The notes: a model not told the origin generated them from the sequence alone. A stretch of 33,256 nucleotides of DNA from Limosilactobacillus antri DSM 16041 (GCF_000160835.1 NZ_GG700732.1:280971-314226), one strand, 5' to 3'. Numbered from the stretch's first letter, positions 16,770 through 24,753 are shown. Numbers and translations are program-made.

Positions 16770-17957
16770 ATGAATAAACTCAGTATTAAAGGCACCCTTA
16801 CCATTTGTACTGCCCTTACCCTGCTGACCTTCGCATCTACGAACGCGTTGGCGGACACAGCAGTGACCGGCGAACAGCAGGTGCCGGCAGTGGCAGATCA
16901 AGCGGCAGTTCCCGTGGGAGAGCAGCGGGCAGCCACCGTCGACCGGCAAATTACGGTTGTTAACCCGGTCAGCGGCGAAAAAAATGTTATCACCCAGACC
17001 GCTAGTCCCGAGCCAGTGGGAGCGGACACTAATATCTGGCAGGTGTATTTCCCGCCGGTTTATCAAGGCTATAAACCGTCCCAGCCATTTGTGCCGGTTA
17101 CGGCCGTGACACCAGACACTCAGGCCAGCAAGGTTGAAATCACCTACCGGCCGCTCAAGCAGGGGGATATTCGGACCAACACCTTCGCCGGGATCTTCTT
17201 TCGGGATATTCACGGCAAACAGGTCGGCCCGATGCTTTGCCAGCCGGTCGACAAACAGGGGATTGTCCAAATGCCTGCAGCGCCCAAGGGTTGGGAATAC
17301 ATTAATCGGGAACTGCTGCCGGACTCCTTTCTTTGTTATGACTATCGGGACCCCTTCTACCTCTTTCTAGTGCGAGAAATAGGGGAACAACCGGCAGCCT
17401 CAACGCAGACGAAGCAACTGACGCGTAAGATTATCTGCCACCTGCCAGAGGGCGATAAGGTGTATGAACAAACCGTCACGGCTAAAAAAGTCGGGGATTC
17501 CCCGTGGTCGGTGCCGGCTTTTCCAGAATTTACCGTGCCAGTCCCGACCGGCTACCGGCCATCTTTAAAAGCTGTTCCGGCCCAAGCCGCTGCTCCCGGC
17601 CAGGCCACACTGACGGTTGAAGTTACCTACCAGGCAATTCCGTCGGCGTTGCCGACACCTCCTGGCCGGCCGGACGGTGACCGCCAACCGGGATCGACTA
17701 AGGACCAGCAATCAGTGGGAAACGACCTTGCTAACTCCGGGCATGACGAAACGGCCCCGGTGCCCGGCTTGCAAGCGCGACTGGACCAGTTGCAGGCCCC
17801 GCTTGCTCAATTAGAAAACAATGAGCAGGCCGGGCAGCCGCTCGTCCTCCCGCAAACTGGGGACGATTCGGGGTCAGGGTTATCGGCTGCCGGTCTGATG
17901 GTGGCGGCATGGACAGCGCTTTCGATGATGTTTGGCCTCAAGAAAAAATTGTATTAA
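16770..17957 (+). CDS. Small LPQTG-anchored surface protein with two Muc_B2-like repeats
   Basis: 395 residues with a Sec signal peptide (cleavage probably after NALA at about residue 28). Two divergent Muc_B2-like units follow. The first begins RQITVVNPVSGEKNV and ends SKVEITYRPL; the second begins RKIICHLPEGDKVYEQ and ends LTVEVTYQA. Each carries the GYKPS or GYRPS turn matching GYTPS in the large adhesin at 28824. A Pro/Gln/Asp-rich linker leads to LPQTGDD, a hydrophobic helix and KKKLY, a sortase A sorting signal. It is probably a small mucus- or glycan-binding surface protein (inference). GGAGG is 8 nt before the ATG and could be hidden by the hairpin at 16721-16765. No obvious terminator follows. 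Confidence 0.85.
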   Translation: MNKLSIKGTLTICTALTLLTFASTNALADTAVTGEQQVPAVADQAAVPVGEQRAATVDRQITVVNPVSGEKNVITQTASPEPVGADTNIWQVYFPPVYQGYKPSQPFVPVTAVTPDTQASKVEITYRPLKQGDIRTNTFAGIFFRDIHGKQVGPMLCQPVDKQGIVQMPAAPKGWEYINRELLPDSFLCYDYRDPFYLFLVREIGEQPAASTQTKQLTRKIICHLPEGDKVYEQTVTAKKVGDSPWSVPAFPEFTVPVPTGYRPSLKAVPAQAAAPGQATLTVEVTYQAIPSALPTPPGRPDGDRQPGSTKDQQSVGNDLANSGHDETAPVPGLQARLDQLQAPLAQLENNEQAGQPLVLPQTGDDSGSGLSAAGLMVAAWTALSMMFGLKKKLY

Positions 17958-17971
17958 TTTTAAATAAACAC

Positions 17972-18000
17972 TTGCCATTTTAATTTTCTCATAGTATTCT
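17972..18000 (+). promoter_or_regulatory. Promoter of the attenuator leader and permease
   Basis: TTGCCA (17972-17977) is separated by 17 nt from TATTCT (17995-18000). Transcription would begin near 18007, giving a leader of about 235 nt before the permease start. Confidence 0.7.
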
Positions 18001-18032
18001 AATAACAACCAAAAGGAATGGAGGAAGCGAAA

Positions 18033-18095
18033 ATGCAATTATTTAAGATTAATGCTGTAATTGAAATTACTTCCACCACAATCACATCATACTAA
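18033..18095 (+). CDS. Thr/Ile-rich leader peptide (20 residues) of an amino acid permease attenuator
   Basis: ATG at 18033 follows GGAGGAAG at 8-nt spacing, the best RBS in the region. The peptide ends IEITSTTITSY, then TAA at 18093-18095. Codons 13-19 read Thr-Ser-Thr-Thr-Ile-Thr-Ser (ACT TCC ACC ACA ATC ACA TCA). This composition recalls the E. coli thrL peptide. The Thr-codon RNA is itself strand 1 of a set of alternative hairpins (see the attenuator entry). The peptide probably has no function apart from being translated. It has not been matched to any database entry here. Confidence 0.75.
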   Translation: MQLFKINAVIEITSTTITSY

Positions 18096-18218
18096 GACGT
18101 GGTTGGGGATTAGTTCTTATTCCTTTGAATACTGTATAAATCAGCTATCCAATTACTTCAACCACGACGGCAGCGAATGACGATGTTCAGTGGGCGGAGT
18201 AACAGGGTAGCTTTTTTT
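18073..18218 (+). promoter_or_regulatory. Transcription attenuator (strands 1-4) upstream of the amino acid permease
   Basis: Strand 1 (CCACCAC, 18073-18079) pairs with strand 2 (18099-18106, one bulged T). Strand 2 (CGTGGTTG, 18098-18105) pairs perfectly with strand 3 (CAACCACG, 18159-18166), helped by GGAT/ATCC (18107-18110 with 18147-18150). Strand 3 lies inside the 5' arm of a terminator: 18143-18150 with 18205-18212 (8 bp), 18153-18159 with 18196-18202 (7 bp) and 18162-18165 with 18190-18193 (4 bp), followed by T7 to 18218. The 2:3 and 3:4 pairings exclude each other. Ribosome stalling at the Thr codons should favour 2:3 and readthrough. Confidence 0.75.
18143..18218 (+). terminator. Regulated intrinsic terminator in the permease leader
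   Basis: Nineteen base pairs in three blocks are separated by symmetrical 2x2 internal loops, with a 24-nt apical loop and T7 at 18212-18218. It lies between the leader peptide and the permease and is the terminator half of the attenuator. Confidence 0.75.
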
Positions 18219-18242
18219 GTAGGGAAAGAGAGGTTTTTTTAC

Positions 18243-19628
18243 ATGGCGGAAGAAAAGGTCAAACTAAGGCGGACGATGACGCCGGGACAAATGGAAATGA
18301 TTGCGATCGGAGGGACCATCGGTAGTGGTCTGTTTATGGGGGCGACGTCAACGATTAAGTGGACTGGGCCATCCGTATTACTGGCGTACGCCTTCGTCGG
18401 CTTGGTGCTTTACGGCGTGATGCGGGCGCTGGGGGAAATGATTTACATTAGCCCCGGGACCGGGTCCTTTGCCGATTATGGCGACAAGTATATTCACCCC
18501 TTTGCCGGCTACCTGACGAAGTGGAGCAACATCTTCCAATTCATTATCGTGGGGATTTCAGACATTATCGCGATGTCACAATACCTGAACTACTGGTGGC
18601 CGAAGCTGCCAGACTGGTTCTCCGGAATTATCGTGATTGCGATGCTGACCCTCGCCAACCTGGTTTCCGCGAAGGCATACGGCCGTCTGGAATTCTGGTT
18701 TGCGATGATTAAGGTTGTGACGATTGTGGTCATGATTATCCTCGGGCTCCTCGTAATCGTGCTTGGCTTTGGTAACAACTGGCAGCCAGTCGGGATTTCC
18801 AACCTCTGGACGCACGGCGGCTTCTTCACTGGCGGCTTCATGGGCTTCATGTTCTCACTGTCAGTGATTGCCGGGTCTTATCAAGGAATCGAGCTGCTAG
18901 GAATTACCGCCGGGGAAGCTGCTTCTCCGCGGCACGCAATTGTGAAGTCAGTTAAATCCGTTATCTGGCGGATCCTGATCTTCTACATCGGGGCAATCTT
19001 CGTGATTGTTTCAATCTACCCATGGAACAAGCTGGAAGCCGTTGGTTCACCATTCGTTGAAACCTTTACTAAGGTTGGGATTACCGGTGCGGCCGGAATC
19101 ATTAACTTCGTCGTCTTGACGGCGGCCCTGTCTGGAGCAAATTCCGGAATTTACAGTGCCAGCCGGATGCTCTTCAAGCTGGCGATTGACAAACAGGTGC
19201 CAAAGTTCTTCGGTAAGCTCTCCAAACGGGTTGTGCCGAACGTAGCGGTATTGACGATTGCCTTCTGGATTGCCCTGGGCTTTATCGTTAACTCGATTAT
19301 TTCAATCATCAATAAGGATGCAAGCAACATCTTCGTAATCGTATATAGTTCTAGTGTCCTGCCGGGGATGGTACCATGGTTCGTGATCCTGCTGGCCGAG
19401 TTGAATTACCGCCGGCAGCACCCTGAAGACTTAGTTGACCACCCATTCAAGATGCCGCTGTACCCGCTGTACAACTACTTTAGTTTAGCAGCCTTGGCAA
19501 TCATCCTGGTCTTCATGTTCTTCAACCCTGATACCCGGGTTTCCGTTTCGGTCGGTGTGATCTTTATCATCATCGTTTGGCTGGCGTTCCGCTGGCAGCT
19601 AAAGCGGGATCCAGCACGGGCCAATTAA
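18243..19628 (+). CDS. APC-superfamily (AAT family) amino acid permease, probably Thr/Ser-responsive
   Basis: 461 residues from the ATG at 18243 (GAGAGG 9 nt upstream); the open frame to 18177 would run through the terminator. About 12 hydrophobic helices are present. The family signature appears as MIAIGGTIGSGLFMGA in helix 1, with GEMIYISPGTGSFADY and ELLGITAGEAASPRHAI further on. Such permeases import amino acids with protons. Specificity cannot be read from the protein alone. The upstream attenuator with Thr/Ile codons suggests threonine, or threonine and serine (inference). It is followed by its own terminator. Confidence 0.9.
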   Translation: MAEEKVKLRRTMTPGQMEMIAIGGTIGSGLFMGATSTIKWTGPSVLLAYAFVGLVLYGVMRALGEMIYISPGTGSFADYGDKYIHPFAGYLTKWSNIFQFIIVGISDIIAMSQYLNYWWPKLPDWFSGIIVIAMLTLANLVSAKAYGRLEFWFAMIKVVTIVVMIILGLLVIVLGFGNNWQPVGISNLWTHGGFFTGGFMGFMFSLSVIAGSYQGIELLGITAGEAASPRHAIVKSVKSVIWRILIFYIGAIFVIVSIYPWNKLEAVGSPFVETFTKVGITGAAGIINFVVLTAALSGANSGIYSASRMLFKLAIDKQVPKFFGKLSKRVVPNVAVLTIAFWIALGFIVNSIISIINKDASNIFVIVYSSSVLPGMVPWFVILLAELNYRRQHPEDLVDHPFKMPLYPLYNYFSLAALAIILVFMFFNPDTRVSVSVGVIFIIIVWLAFRWQLKRDPARAN

Positions 19629-19643
19629 TAAATTAAAACAAGC

Positions 19644-19702
19644 AAGCGCAGCAAGTAAGCTGAGGGCGAAAAGCCGCCTCCGTTACGAGCTGCGCTTTTT
19701 TG
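19644..19702 (+). terminator. Terminator of the permease gene
   Basis: AAGCGCAGC (19644-19652) pairs with GCTGCGCTT (19689-19697) around a structured loop, followed by a T-tract. Confidence 0.85.
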
Positions 19703-19748
19703 ATTAAGGATTTCATGAGGCGCCTTAATATTATTTGGCGATTTGCTA

Positions 19749-19777
19749 TTAACAATTAGCTTAAAAAGCAATATACT
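19749..19777 (+). promoter_or_regulatory. Promoter of the YjeM-like transporter
   Basis: TTAACA (19749-19754) is separated by 17 nt from TATACT (19772-19777). The start codon follows at 19815. Confidence 0.6.
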
Positions 19778-19814
19778 ATGTTCAATTAATGTTTATACAA
19801 AGAGAAGGGTAATT

Positions 19815-21302
19815 TTGAATAAAAATACTATTGGTAAAATTAGCCTGATGAGCCTGGTCCTCATGATCTTCTCCTCCATCTATGGCTTTAGCAACGCACA
19901 AAACGCTTATTTTCAGATGGGTTACGCCAGTATCATCTGGTATGTCCTGACCGCACTGTTGTTCTTCGCACCATCCTCGCTGATGTTTGCGGAGTATGGC
20001 GCAACGTTTAAAGATGCCCATGGGGGAATCTTTTCCTGGTTGCGTGGGTCAATTGGTGAACAGCCGGCTTTTATCGGCTCCTTCATCTGGCTGGCGGCTT
20101 GGATTGTTTGGCTGGTTTCGTCAACCCAGTTCTTTTTAGTATCAGTGTCGACGATGATTTCAGGGACCGACGAAACACAGACCTGGCACCTGTTCGGCTT
20201 AGGGGCCAACGAAACGCTGGGGATTTTAGAAATCATTTTTCTGTTCGTCGTTACCCTGATTGCCTCCCGGGGGGTCAACGTGATTGCCCGAATCGCCTCA
20301 ATCTGCGGGGTGTTTACGATTGGAATTGCGGTCCTCTTCGTGGTCCTCAGCCTGATTATTTGGCTAATGCAGGGGGGCCATCTGGCAGAGCCACTAACCG
20401 CGACGGCAATGATTAAGTCACCCAACAGCAACTTTGTTTCGCCAATTGCGGTGATTTCCTTTATCGTCTACGCACTGTTCGCTTACGGCGGGATGGAAAC
20501 AGCCGCCGGCCTGATTGACGCGGTCAAAAAGCCGGAAAAAACGTTCCCTCGGGCCGTCATCATCGCCACGGTAATGATGACCGTGATTTATATCATCACG
20601 ATTTTCGTCTGCGGGGTAACCGCTAATTGGCACCACCTGTTAGGCAAATCAAGTGTCAACCTGGCCAACGTCGAATACGTCCTGATTGAGAACATGGGGG
20701 TTGTCTTCGGCGACAAGCTTGGTTTGAGCCATGCCGGTGCGCTGGCAATTGGAAAGGCCTTCGCGCGGTTTACCGCCTTTACAGACGTATTCGGCGGCCT
20801 CGGGGCGGCGTTCGTCATGACCTACTCACCGATCAAGTCCTTCATTGAGGGGTGCGACCCGCGGCTCTTGCCACAAAAATTGACGAAGCTCAACCGGGTT
20901 CAAATGCCCGCTAATGCAATGTGGTTACAGGCCATCCTGGTCAGCGTGATTATTCTCTTCATTTCCTTTGGCGGTGACACTGCCGGCAAGTTCTACACGG
21001 TTTTAACCGACATGATGAACGTTTCATCATCAGCACCATACCTTTTTCTCATCGGCGCCTTTCCATTCTTCAAGATGAAAAAGGGGCTCGACCGGCCATT
21101 TGTCTTTTACAAGAGCATGACCAGCACCTGGGTTATCAGCATTGTGGTCTGGCTGGTAATCGCGGTGGGGATTCTCTTTACTTGCATCGAGCCAATGCTG
21201 GAGCATGATTATTCCACGGCCTTCTGGACGGCATTTGGGCCAATCTTCTTTGGCCTGCTAGCCTGGATTCTCTACTCCATATCGGCAAAGCGGGCCCGTT
21301 AA
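19815..21302 (+). CDS. YjeM-like glutamate/GABA-family APC transporter
   Basis: 495 residues from a TTG at 19815, which has AGAAGGG about 5 nt upstream. The longer frame from 19743 starts inside the promoter region. About 12 hydrophobic segments are present. Conserved stretches include FSSIYGFSNAQNAYFQMGYASI near the N-terminus (first part cited) and FAYGGMETAAGLIDAVKKPEKTFPRA, typical of the YjeM/GadC side of the APC superfamily. No glutamate decarboxylase gene is nearby, so acid-resistance exchange of glutamate for GABA cannot be claimed. The gene has its own promoter. Confidence 0.87.
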   Translation: MNKNTIGKISLMSLVLMIFSSIYGFSNAQNAYFQMGYASIIWYVLTALLFFAPSSLMFAEYGATFKDAHGGIFSWLRGSIGEQPAFIGSFIWLAAWIVWLVSSTQFFLVSVSTMISGTDETQTWHLFGLGANETLGILEIIFLFVVTLIASRGVNVIARIASICGVFTIGIAVLFVVLSLIIWLMQGGHLAEPLTATAMIKSPNSNFVSPIAVISFIVYALFAYGGMETAAGLIDAVKKPEKTFPRAVIIATVMMTVIYIITIFVCGVTANWHHLLGKSSVNLANVEYVLIENMGVVFGDKLGLSHAGALAIGKAFARFTAFTDVFGGLGAAFVMTYSPIKSFIEGCDPRLLPQKLTKLNRVQMPANAMWLQAILVSVIILFISFGGDTAGKFYTVLTDMMNVSSSAPYLFLIGAFPFFKMKKGLDRPFVFYKSMTSTWVISIVVWLVIAVGILFTCIEPMLEHDYSTAFWTAFGPIFFGLLAWILYSISAKRAR

Positions 21303-21346
21303 ACGAGCAGGTTCTTAAATTAACTTGACCATTTGTTCGCTAAGTA

Positions 21347-21372
21347 TAGTAAAATAAAACTGATTTTTACTA
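21347..21372. promoter_or_regulatory. AT-rich inverted repeat in the promoter region of the nuclease gene
   Basis: TAGTAAAA (21347-21354) and TTTTACTA (21365-21372) are perfect inverted copies 10 nt apart, overlapping likely -10 sequences just upstream of the RBS (AAAGGAGC). It could be an operator or a weak terminator after the YjeM-like gene. Confidence 0.35.
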
Positions 21373-21389
21373 TTTGAAAGGAGCGGCAA

Positions 21390-22238
21390 ATGTATCGAAT
21401 TAAGAAGCGATTCTGGCGAAGCTTAATTGCCATTGGGCTGGTAATCCTGTTCGGCAGTTTCGTTAACCAATCTAATGGCAACAATACAGCCTGGGCACAA
21501 GGCATCCAGCGGCTGGTCTCCTGGGGCGGTAATAATTACCGCGGCAGCAGCCAGCAGAGCCTGCCGCCAACTAAGGAGCAGGCGGAGGCGGTCTTAACGC
21601 CGGACGTTCGGCGGCAATTAGGGAGCTCCATCAGCTGGAACGGTGCCGGCGCATTCATTGTGAATAACAACCGGCCCCAACTGAATGCCAACGTTAGTAG
21701 TGCACCGTACGCGGTTAACCTTCGTGATCAGCAGGGCCGGGTGTGGCGCGGGGATGCCTGGCTTAATCGGACTACCCGTCAGTACCGCAACCGGAATCAG
21801 ACCGGCAATGGCGCCACTGGCTGGCGGCCAGCGGGCTTCCTGCAGGCCAGCAACCTGACCGGGGGCTACCGGCACGCCTATGACCGGGGACACCTGCTGG
21901 GCTATGCCCTAGTCGGGGGCCTCCACGGCTTTGATGCCTCGGAGGCGAACCCCGCCAACATCGCCACGCAGACTGCCTGGGCGAACGAGGCCCGGAGCTC
22001 GACTTCGACCGGACAGAATTATTATGAAGGGCTTGTCCGCAAGGCCCTTGACCGGGGCAAGCAGGTCCGCTACCGGGTCACTGATATTTACAACGGTAAC
22101 GATGCGGTTCCTGCTGGTGCCCACATTGAGGCCCTCTCCAGCGACGGCAGTTTAGCCTTTAACGTTTTTGTCCCGAATGTGCAACGGAATATATCCATCA
22201 ATTACGCCACCGGGGCAGTCACCCAATTAAACAAGTAG
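21390..22238 (+). CDS. Secreted/membrane DNA/RNA non-specific endonuclease (EndA-like, DRGH motif)
   Basis: 282 residues. An N-terminal hydrophobic segment (FWRSLIAIGLVILFGSFVN) acts as signal peptide or anchor and is followed by an Ala/Gln-rich stretch. The betabeta-alpha-metal nuclease domain has the catalytic DRGHLLGYAL motif (general-base His) and the expected metal-binding Asn in the following NIATQTAWANEA region. Relatives include streptococcal EndA/Spd-type nucleases, used to degrade extracellular DNA or process DNA during uptake. The last 75 bp are repeated at 24673-24747 on the far side of a restriction-modification pair, marking this 3' end as an insertion site. Confidence 0.9.
   Translation: MYRIKKRFWRSLIAIGLVILFGSFVNQSNGNNTAWAQGIQRLVSWGGNNYRGSSQQSLPPTKEQAEAVLTPDVRRQLGSSISWNGAGAFIVNNNRPQLNANVSSAPYAVNLRDQQGRVWRGDAWLNRTTRQYRNRNQTGNGATGWRPAGFLQASNLTGGYRHAYDRGHLLGYALVGGLHGFDASEANPANIATQTAWANEARSSTSTGQNYYEGLVRKALDRGKQVRYRVTDIYNGNDAVPAGAHIEALSSDGSLAFNVFVPNVQRNISINYATGAVTQLNK
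22164..22238 (+). repeat. Direct repeat, left copy (3' end of the nuclease gene)
   Basis: 75 bp ending exactly at the TAG stop. It matches 24673-24747 with four mismatches. It is the last 25 codons including the stop of the intact nuclease gene and the proximal flank of the restriction-modification island. Confidence 0.9.
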
Positions 22239-22248
22239 ATAAGAATTT

Positions 22249-22281
22249 AGCACCTCGTCCATTTGGGCGGGGTGCTTTTTC
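22249..22281 (+). terminator. Terminator after the nuclease gene
   Basis: A 12-bp stem with two wobbles (22249-22260 with 22265-22276) has a 4-nt loop and a T-tract. It differs from the terminator behind the second copy of the gene end (24754-24790). Confidence 0.88.
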
Positions 22282-22341
22282 TTTATTTAGATATCGTGTA
22301 TACTCAATATTGATTTAGGTATAGAAAGTAGGAACGTTAGT

Positions 22342-22869
22342 GTGGAAAATTTAACAAATGAAGGTTTGAAGCGCGTTGCCGGCGAATTTGCTCACGAGCT
22401 ATCTACACATCATATCAGTGATATTGTGGGCGCTAGTGATGGTAAACACGTTGGAACATATCTGGAACACTCCTTCAAGAACTATTTAAGGGAACGGTTT
22501 ACAAGCAACAACTGGGGAAACTCTGCCAAGGGTGTGGATTTACCAGATATAAATACTGATATAAAATTTACTTCTATCCGGCAACCTCAATCATCGTTAC
22601 CTTTCAAAGATGCAAGCCAGAAAATATTTGGATTAGGGTACAACTTAATCGTATTTGTATATAGTAAAGATGATACTAAAGAAAATAACCTAACATTCAC
22701 AAGCGTTAGCTTTATCGATAAAAGTTGTACAGCGGATTATACAATGACCAAAATAATCAGGCAAACATTAGATGCTGGCGGAAACGATGAAGATTTATAT
22801 GCTGTTCTTTCTGATAGAAATTTGCCAGGAGACGAGATTACATATAATCACATTATTAAAAGGATTTAG
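22342..22869 (+). CDS. Putative type II restriction endonuclease (PD-(D/E)xK-like)
   Basis: 175 residues from a GTG at 22342 with AGGA 8 nt upstream. It is clearly AT-richer than the flanking chromosome. No family is recognised outright. A plausible PD-(D/E)xK-type site is Glu42 (GTYLEHSFKNYL), then D66-L-P-D69 and D73-I-K75 (GVDLPDINTDIKF), followed by a hydrophobic strand YNLIVFVYS. That layout, and its place directly before a DNA adenine methyltransferase, suggest the cognate restriction enzyme. The target sequence is unknown. The fold and the pairing are inferred; a small accessory protein is the alternative. Confidence 0.65.
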   Translation: MENLTNEGLKRVAGEFAHELSTHHISDIVGASDGKHVGTYLEHSFKNYLRERFTSNNWGNSAKGVDLPDINTDIKFTSIRQPQSSLPFKDASQKIFGLGYNLIVFVYSKDDTKENNLTFTSVSFIDKSCTADYTMTKIIRQTLDAGGNDEDLYAVLSDRNLPGDEITYNHIIKRI

Positions 22870-22887
22870 CAAAATGGTGTTAACCAG

Positions 22888-22899
22888 GGATATATATCC
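22888..22899. promoter_or_regulatory. 12-bp perfect palindrome between the restriction and methylase genes
   Basis: GGATATATATCC is self-complementary over 12 bp, and ATATCC is repeated immediately after it. It may be a protein-binding site for balancing expression of the pair, but no controller (C) gene is visible. Confidence 0.3.
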
Positions 22900-22963
22900 A
22901 TATCCAACGCACTTCAGTGGCGAGCCTCATACAAGCGAATCATAAAAGTCGCAGGAACGGTAG

Positions 22964-24508
22964 ATGGAGTTGATAAATTATATGGCTAATCAATATGGAG
23001 ATTATCAAACGCCATCAAGTTTAGTTAAAAGGGTTTTGTCAATCGTTAAGACGAGAGGATTTGATTTTGAAAATGTTATAGAACCCACATTTGGTAAAGG
23101 TTCGTTTATCGAAGGCATACCCAAAGTGTTGCAGAATACTAGAACTATTAAAGGGCTAGAAATCCAAGAATCCTACTATAACGAGGCACTAACTAAAACC
23201 GTTAAACATATTGATTATGAACTATATAACAAGGATTTCTTTTCTTTTGATTTGTCCACGCTATTTAGTTCCCATCATAGTAATTTGGTTGTTGGTAATT
23301 TGCCGTGGGTAACTGTATCACAACTATCTGCATTTGAATCGAAGAACATTCCTAAAAAAGCTAACATAAAAGGACTTTCGGGTTATGATGCGCTAACCGG
23401 AAAATCCAACTTTGATATAGCAGAATACATGTCATTATCATTACTTAATATAATGAGCACATTCCCATCCCAATCGGTAATGGCATTATTAGTAAAAAAC
23501 ACCGTAGCTAAAAACATCATTAAATACATCCCGTCATCGAACTTGCGTCCAACGACATTTAATATTTACAGATTTGATGCTAAAAAAGAGTTTAATGCTT
23601 CAGCTGACGCGTGTTTAATGATGATAGGATTTAACACAAAATCTCAGTTTGATAATTCAGTAAATGAATACAGCTTATATAGTCCCGATAAGCTAATTAA
23701 AAAATTTGGATGGTCAAACAATAAATTTGTTTCAAATATTTCCGCATACAAACAATCATGTTTATACGATAACTCGACAATGTGGGATTGGCGTAGTGGG
23801 ATTAAACATGACGCAAGTAAGATTATGGAGCTGCGAAGGGATGGTGAAGAGTGGGTAAATGGACTCAAAGAAAGATACAGTGATGATGAACTTTCAAAAA
23901 AGTACATCTATCCATTGGTTAAAAGTTCAGATGTCCGTAAACAACACATACACAGGGATTTTCGGAAATATGTCATTGTAACCCAACAAAAACCAAAACA
24001 AGATACGTCACATATTAAAGTTGACAGTCCTACAATGTGGCAATATCTTAAAGACCATCGAGAGTTTTTCGATAAGCGAAAGTCGTCTATCTACCGCAAC
24101 TCAGCACCATTTTCCATTTTTGGAGTAGGGGATTACTCATTTAAGCCTTATAAAGTAGCGATTTCTGGTATGTACAAGAAACCGATATTTTCGATATTAC
24201 CACCTAAAAATGGAAAACCTGTTATGACAGATGATACCGTATACTTTGTGGGGTTTGATATATTTCTAGAAGCTAACATTTTTGCAGCAATATTAAATGG
24301 AGAAAAAACTAATCGACTGTTGTCGTCCATTACTTTCAGTGATGCAAAACGCCCGTACACTAAGGATATTCTAAAAAGAGTGGATATAATTTCAATTTTA
24401 AAAGCGACAACACTTAGGGACTTAAATCAATCCGCATTTAGTCCGATAGATTCTAATGACGTTACCAAGTTTATCGATAAATATGATAATGACTTATCTC
24501 TTTTTTAG
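22964..24508 (+). CDS. DNA N6-adenine methyltransferase, class I, TaqI/Eco57I-like
   Basis: 514 residues from the ATG at 22964 (AGGA 7 nt upstream; an in-frame ATG at 22982 is the alternative). SAM-binding motif I is EPTFGKGSF (about 40-48). The catalytic motif IV is N112-LPW, a variant of NPPY/NPPW typical of N6-adenine enzymes. The C-terminal half (PFSIFGVGDYSFKPYKVAISG, first part; then KPIFSILPP) looks like the target-recognition domain of TaqI-type methylases. It should protect host sites against the neighbouring endonuclease. AT-rich, foreign-looking composition supports horizontal transfer. No specificity subunit or separate helicase is present, which fits type II. Confidence 0.85.
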   Translation: MELINYMANQYGDYQTPSSLVKRVLSIVKTRGFDFENVIEPTFGKGSFIEGIPKVLQNTRTIKGLEIQESYYNEALTKTVKHIDYELYNKDFFSFDLSTLFSSHHSNLVVGNLPWVTVSQLSAFESKNIPKKANIKGLSGYDALTGKSNFDIAEYMSLSLLNIMSTFPSQSVMALLVKNTVAKNIIKYIPSSNLRPTTFNIYRFDAKKEFNASADACLMMIGFNTKSQFDNSVNEYSLYSPDKLIKKFGWSNNKFVSNISAYKQSCLYDNSTMWDWRSGIKHDASKIMELRRDGEEWVNGLKERYSDDELSKKYIYPLVKSSDVRKQHIHRDFRKYVIVTQQKPKQDTSHIKVDSPTMWQYLKDHREFFDKRKSSIYRNSAPFSIFGVGDYSFKPYKVAISGMYKKPIFSILPPKNGKPVMTDDTVYFVGFDIFLEANIFAAILNGEKTNRLLSSITFSDAKRPYTKDILKRVDIISILKATTLRDLNQSAFSPIDSNDVTKFIDKYDNDLSLF

Positions 24509-24672
24509 AATTTTCAACGGGGGACAATCCAGTGACGGTGACGTAAAAAGAAGACATCAAATAGAAGCTAAAAGCCCCTGCATATTTTTCCATAGAAGGA
24601 CGACGGAAAAATAGTAATTGGTCCCTGAATATTTTAAGCCTTACAGCAGCAAGGAGTTAAAAGGCTTGTGAT

Positions 24673-24747
24673 GTTTTTGTCCCGAATGTGCAACGGAATA
24701 TATCCATTAATTACGCTACCGGGGCAGTCACCCAATTGAACAACTAG
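24673..24747 (+). pseudogene. Direct repeat, right copy: orphan 3' end of a nuclease gene allele
   Basis: 75 bp encoding VFVPNVQRNISINYAT and so on to a TAG stop, in frame with the end of the intact nuclease at 21390-22238. Of four differences from the left copy, three are synonymous and one changes Lys to Asn just before the stop. The divergence therefore arose in a functional gene. It marks the distal boundary of the restriction-modification insertion. Confidence 0.88.
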
Positions 24748-24753
24748 CCTTAG

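Noticed and set aside
18000..18242. T-box or other tRNA-sensing leader upstream of the permease
   Set aside because: No T-box consensus (AGGGTGG-ACCGCG type) or stem I elements are visible, whereas a leader ORF and classical attenuator pairings are.
18177..18242. Longer N-terminus of the permease from 18177
   Set aside because: It would run through the terminator stem and T7 tract and has no RBS; the ATG at 18243 has GAGAGG at good spacing and begins at the usual family position.
19815..21302. GadC part of a glutamate decarboxylase acid-resistance system
   Set aside because: No decarboxylase gene is nearby and the sequence looks closer to YjeM.
22342..24508. Type I or type III restriction system
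   Set aside because: There is no HsdS-like specificity subunit and no Res helicase; one small nuclease and one methylase fit type II better.
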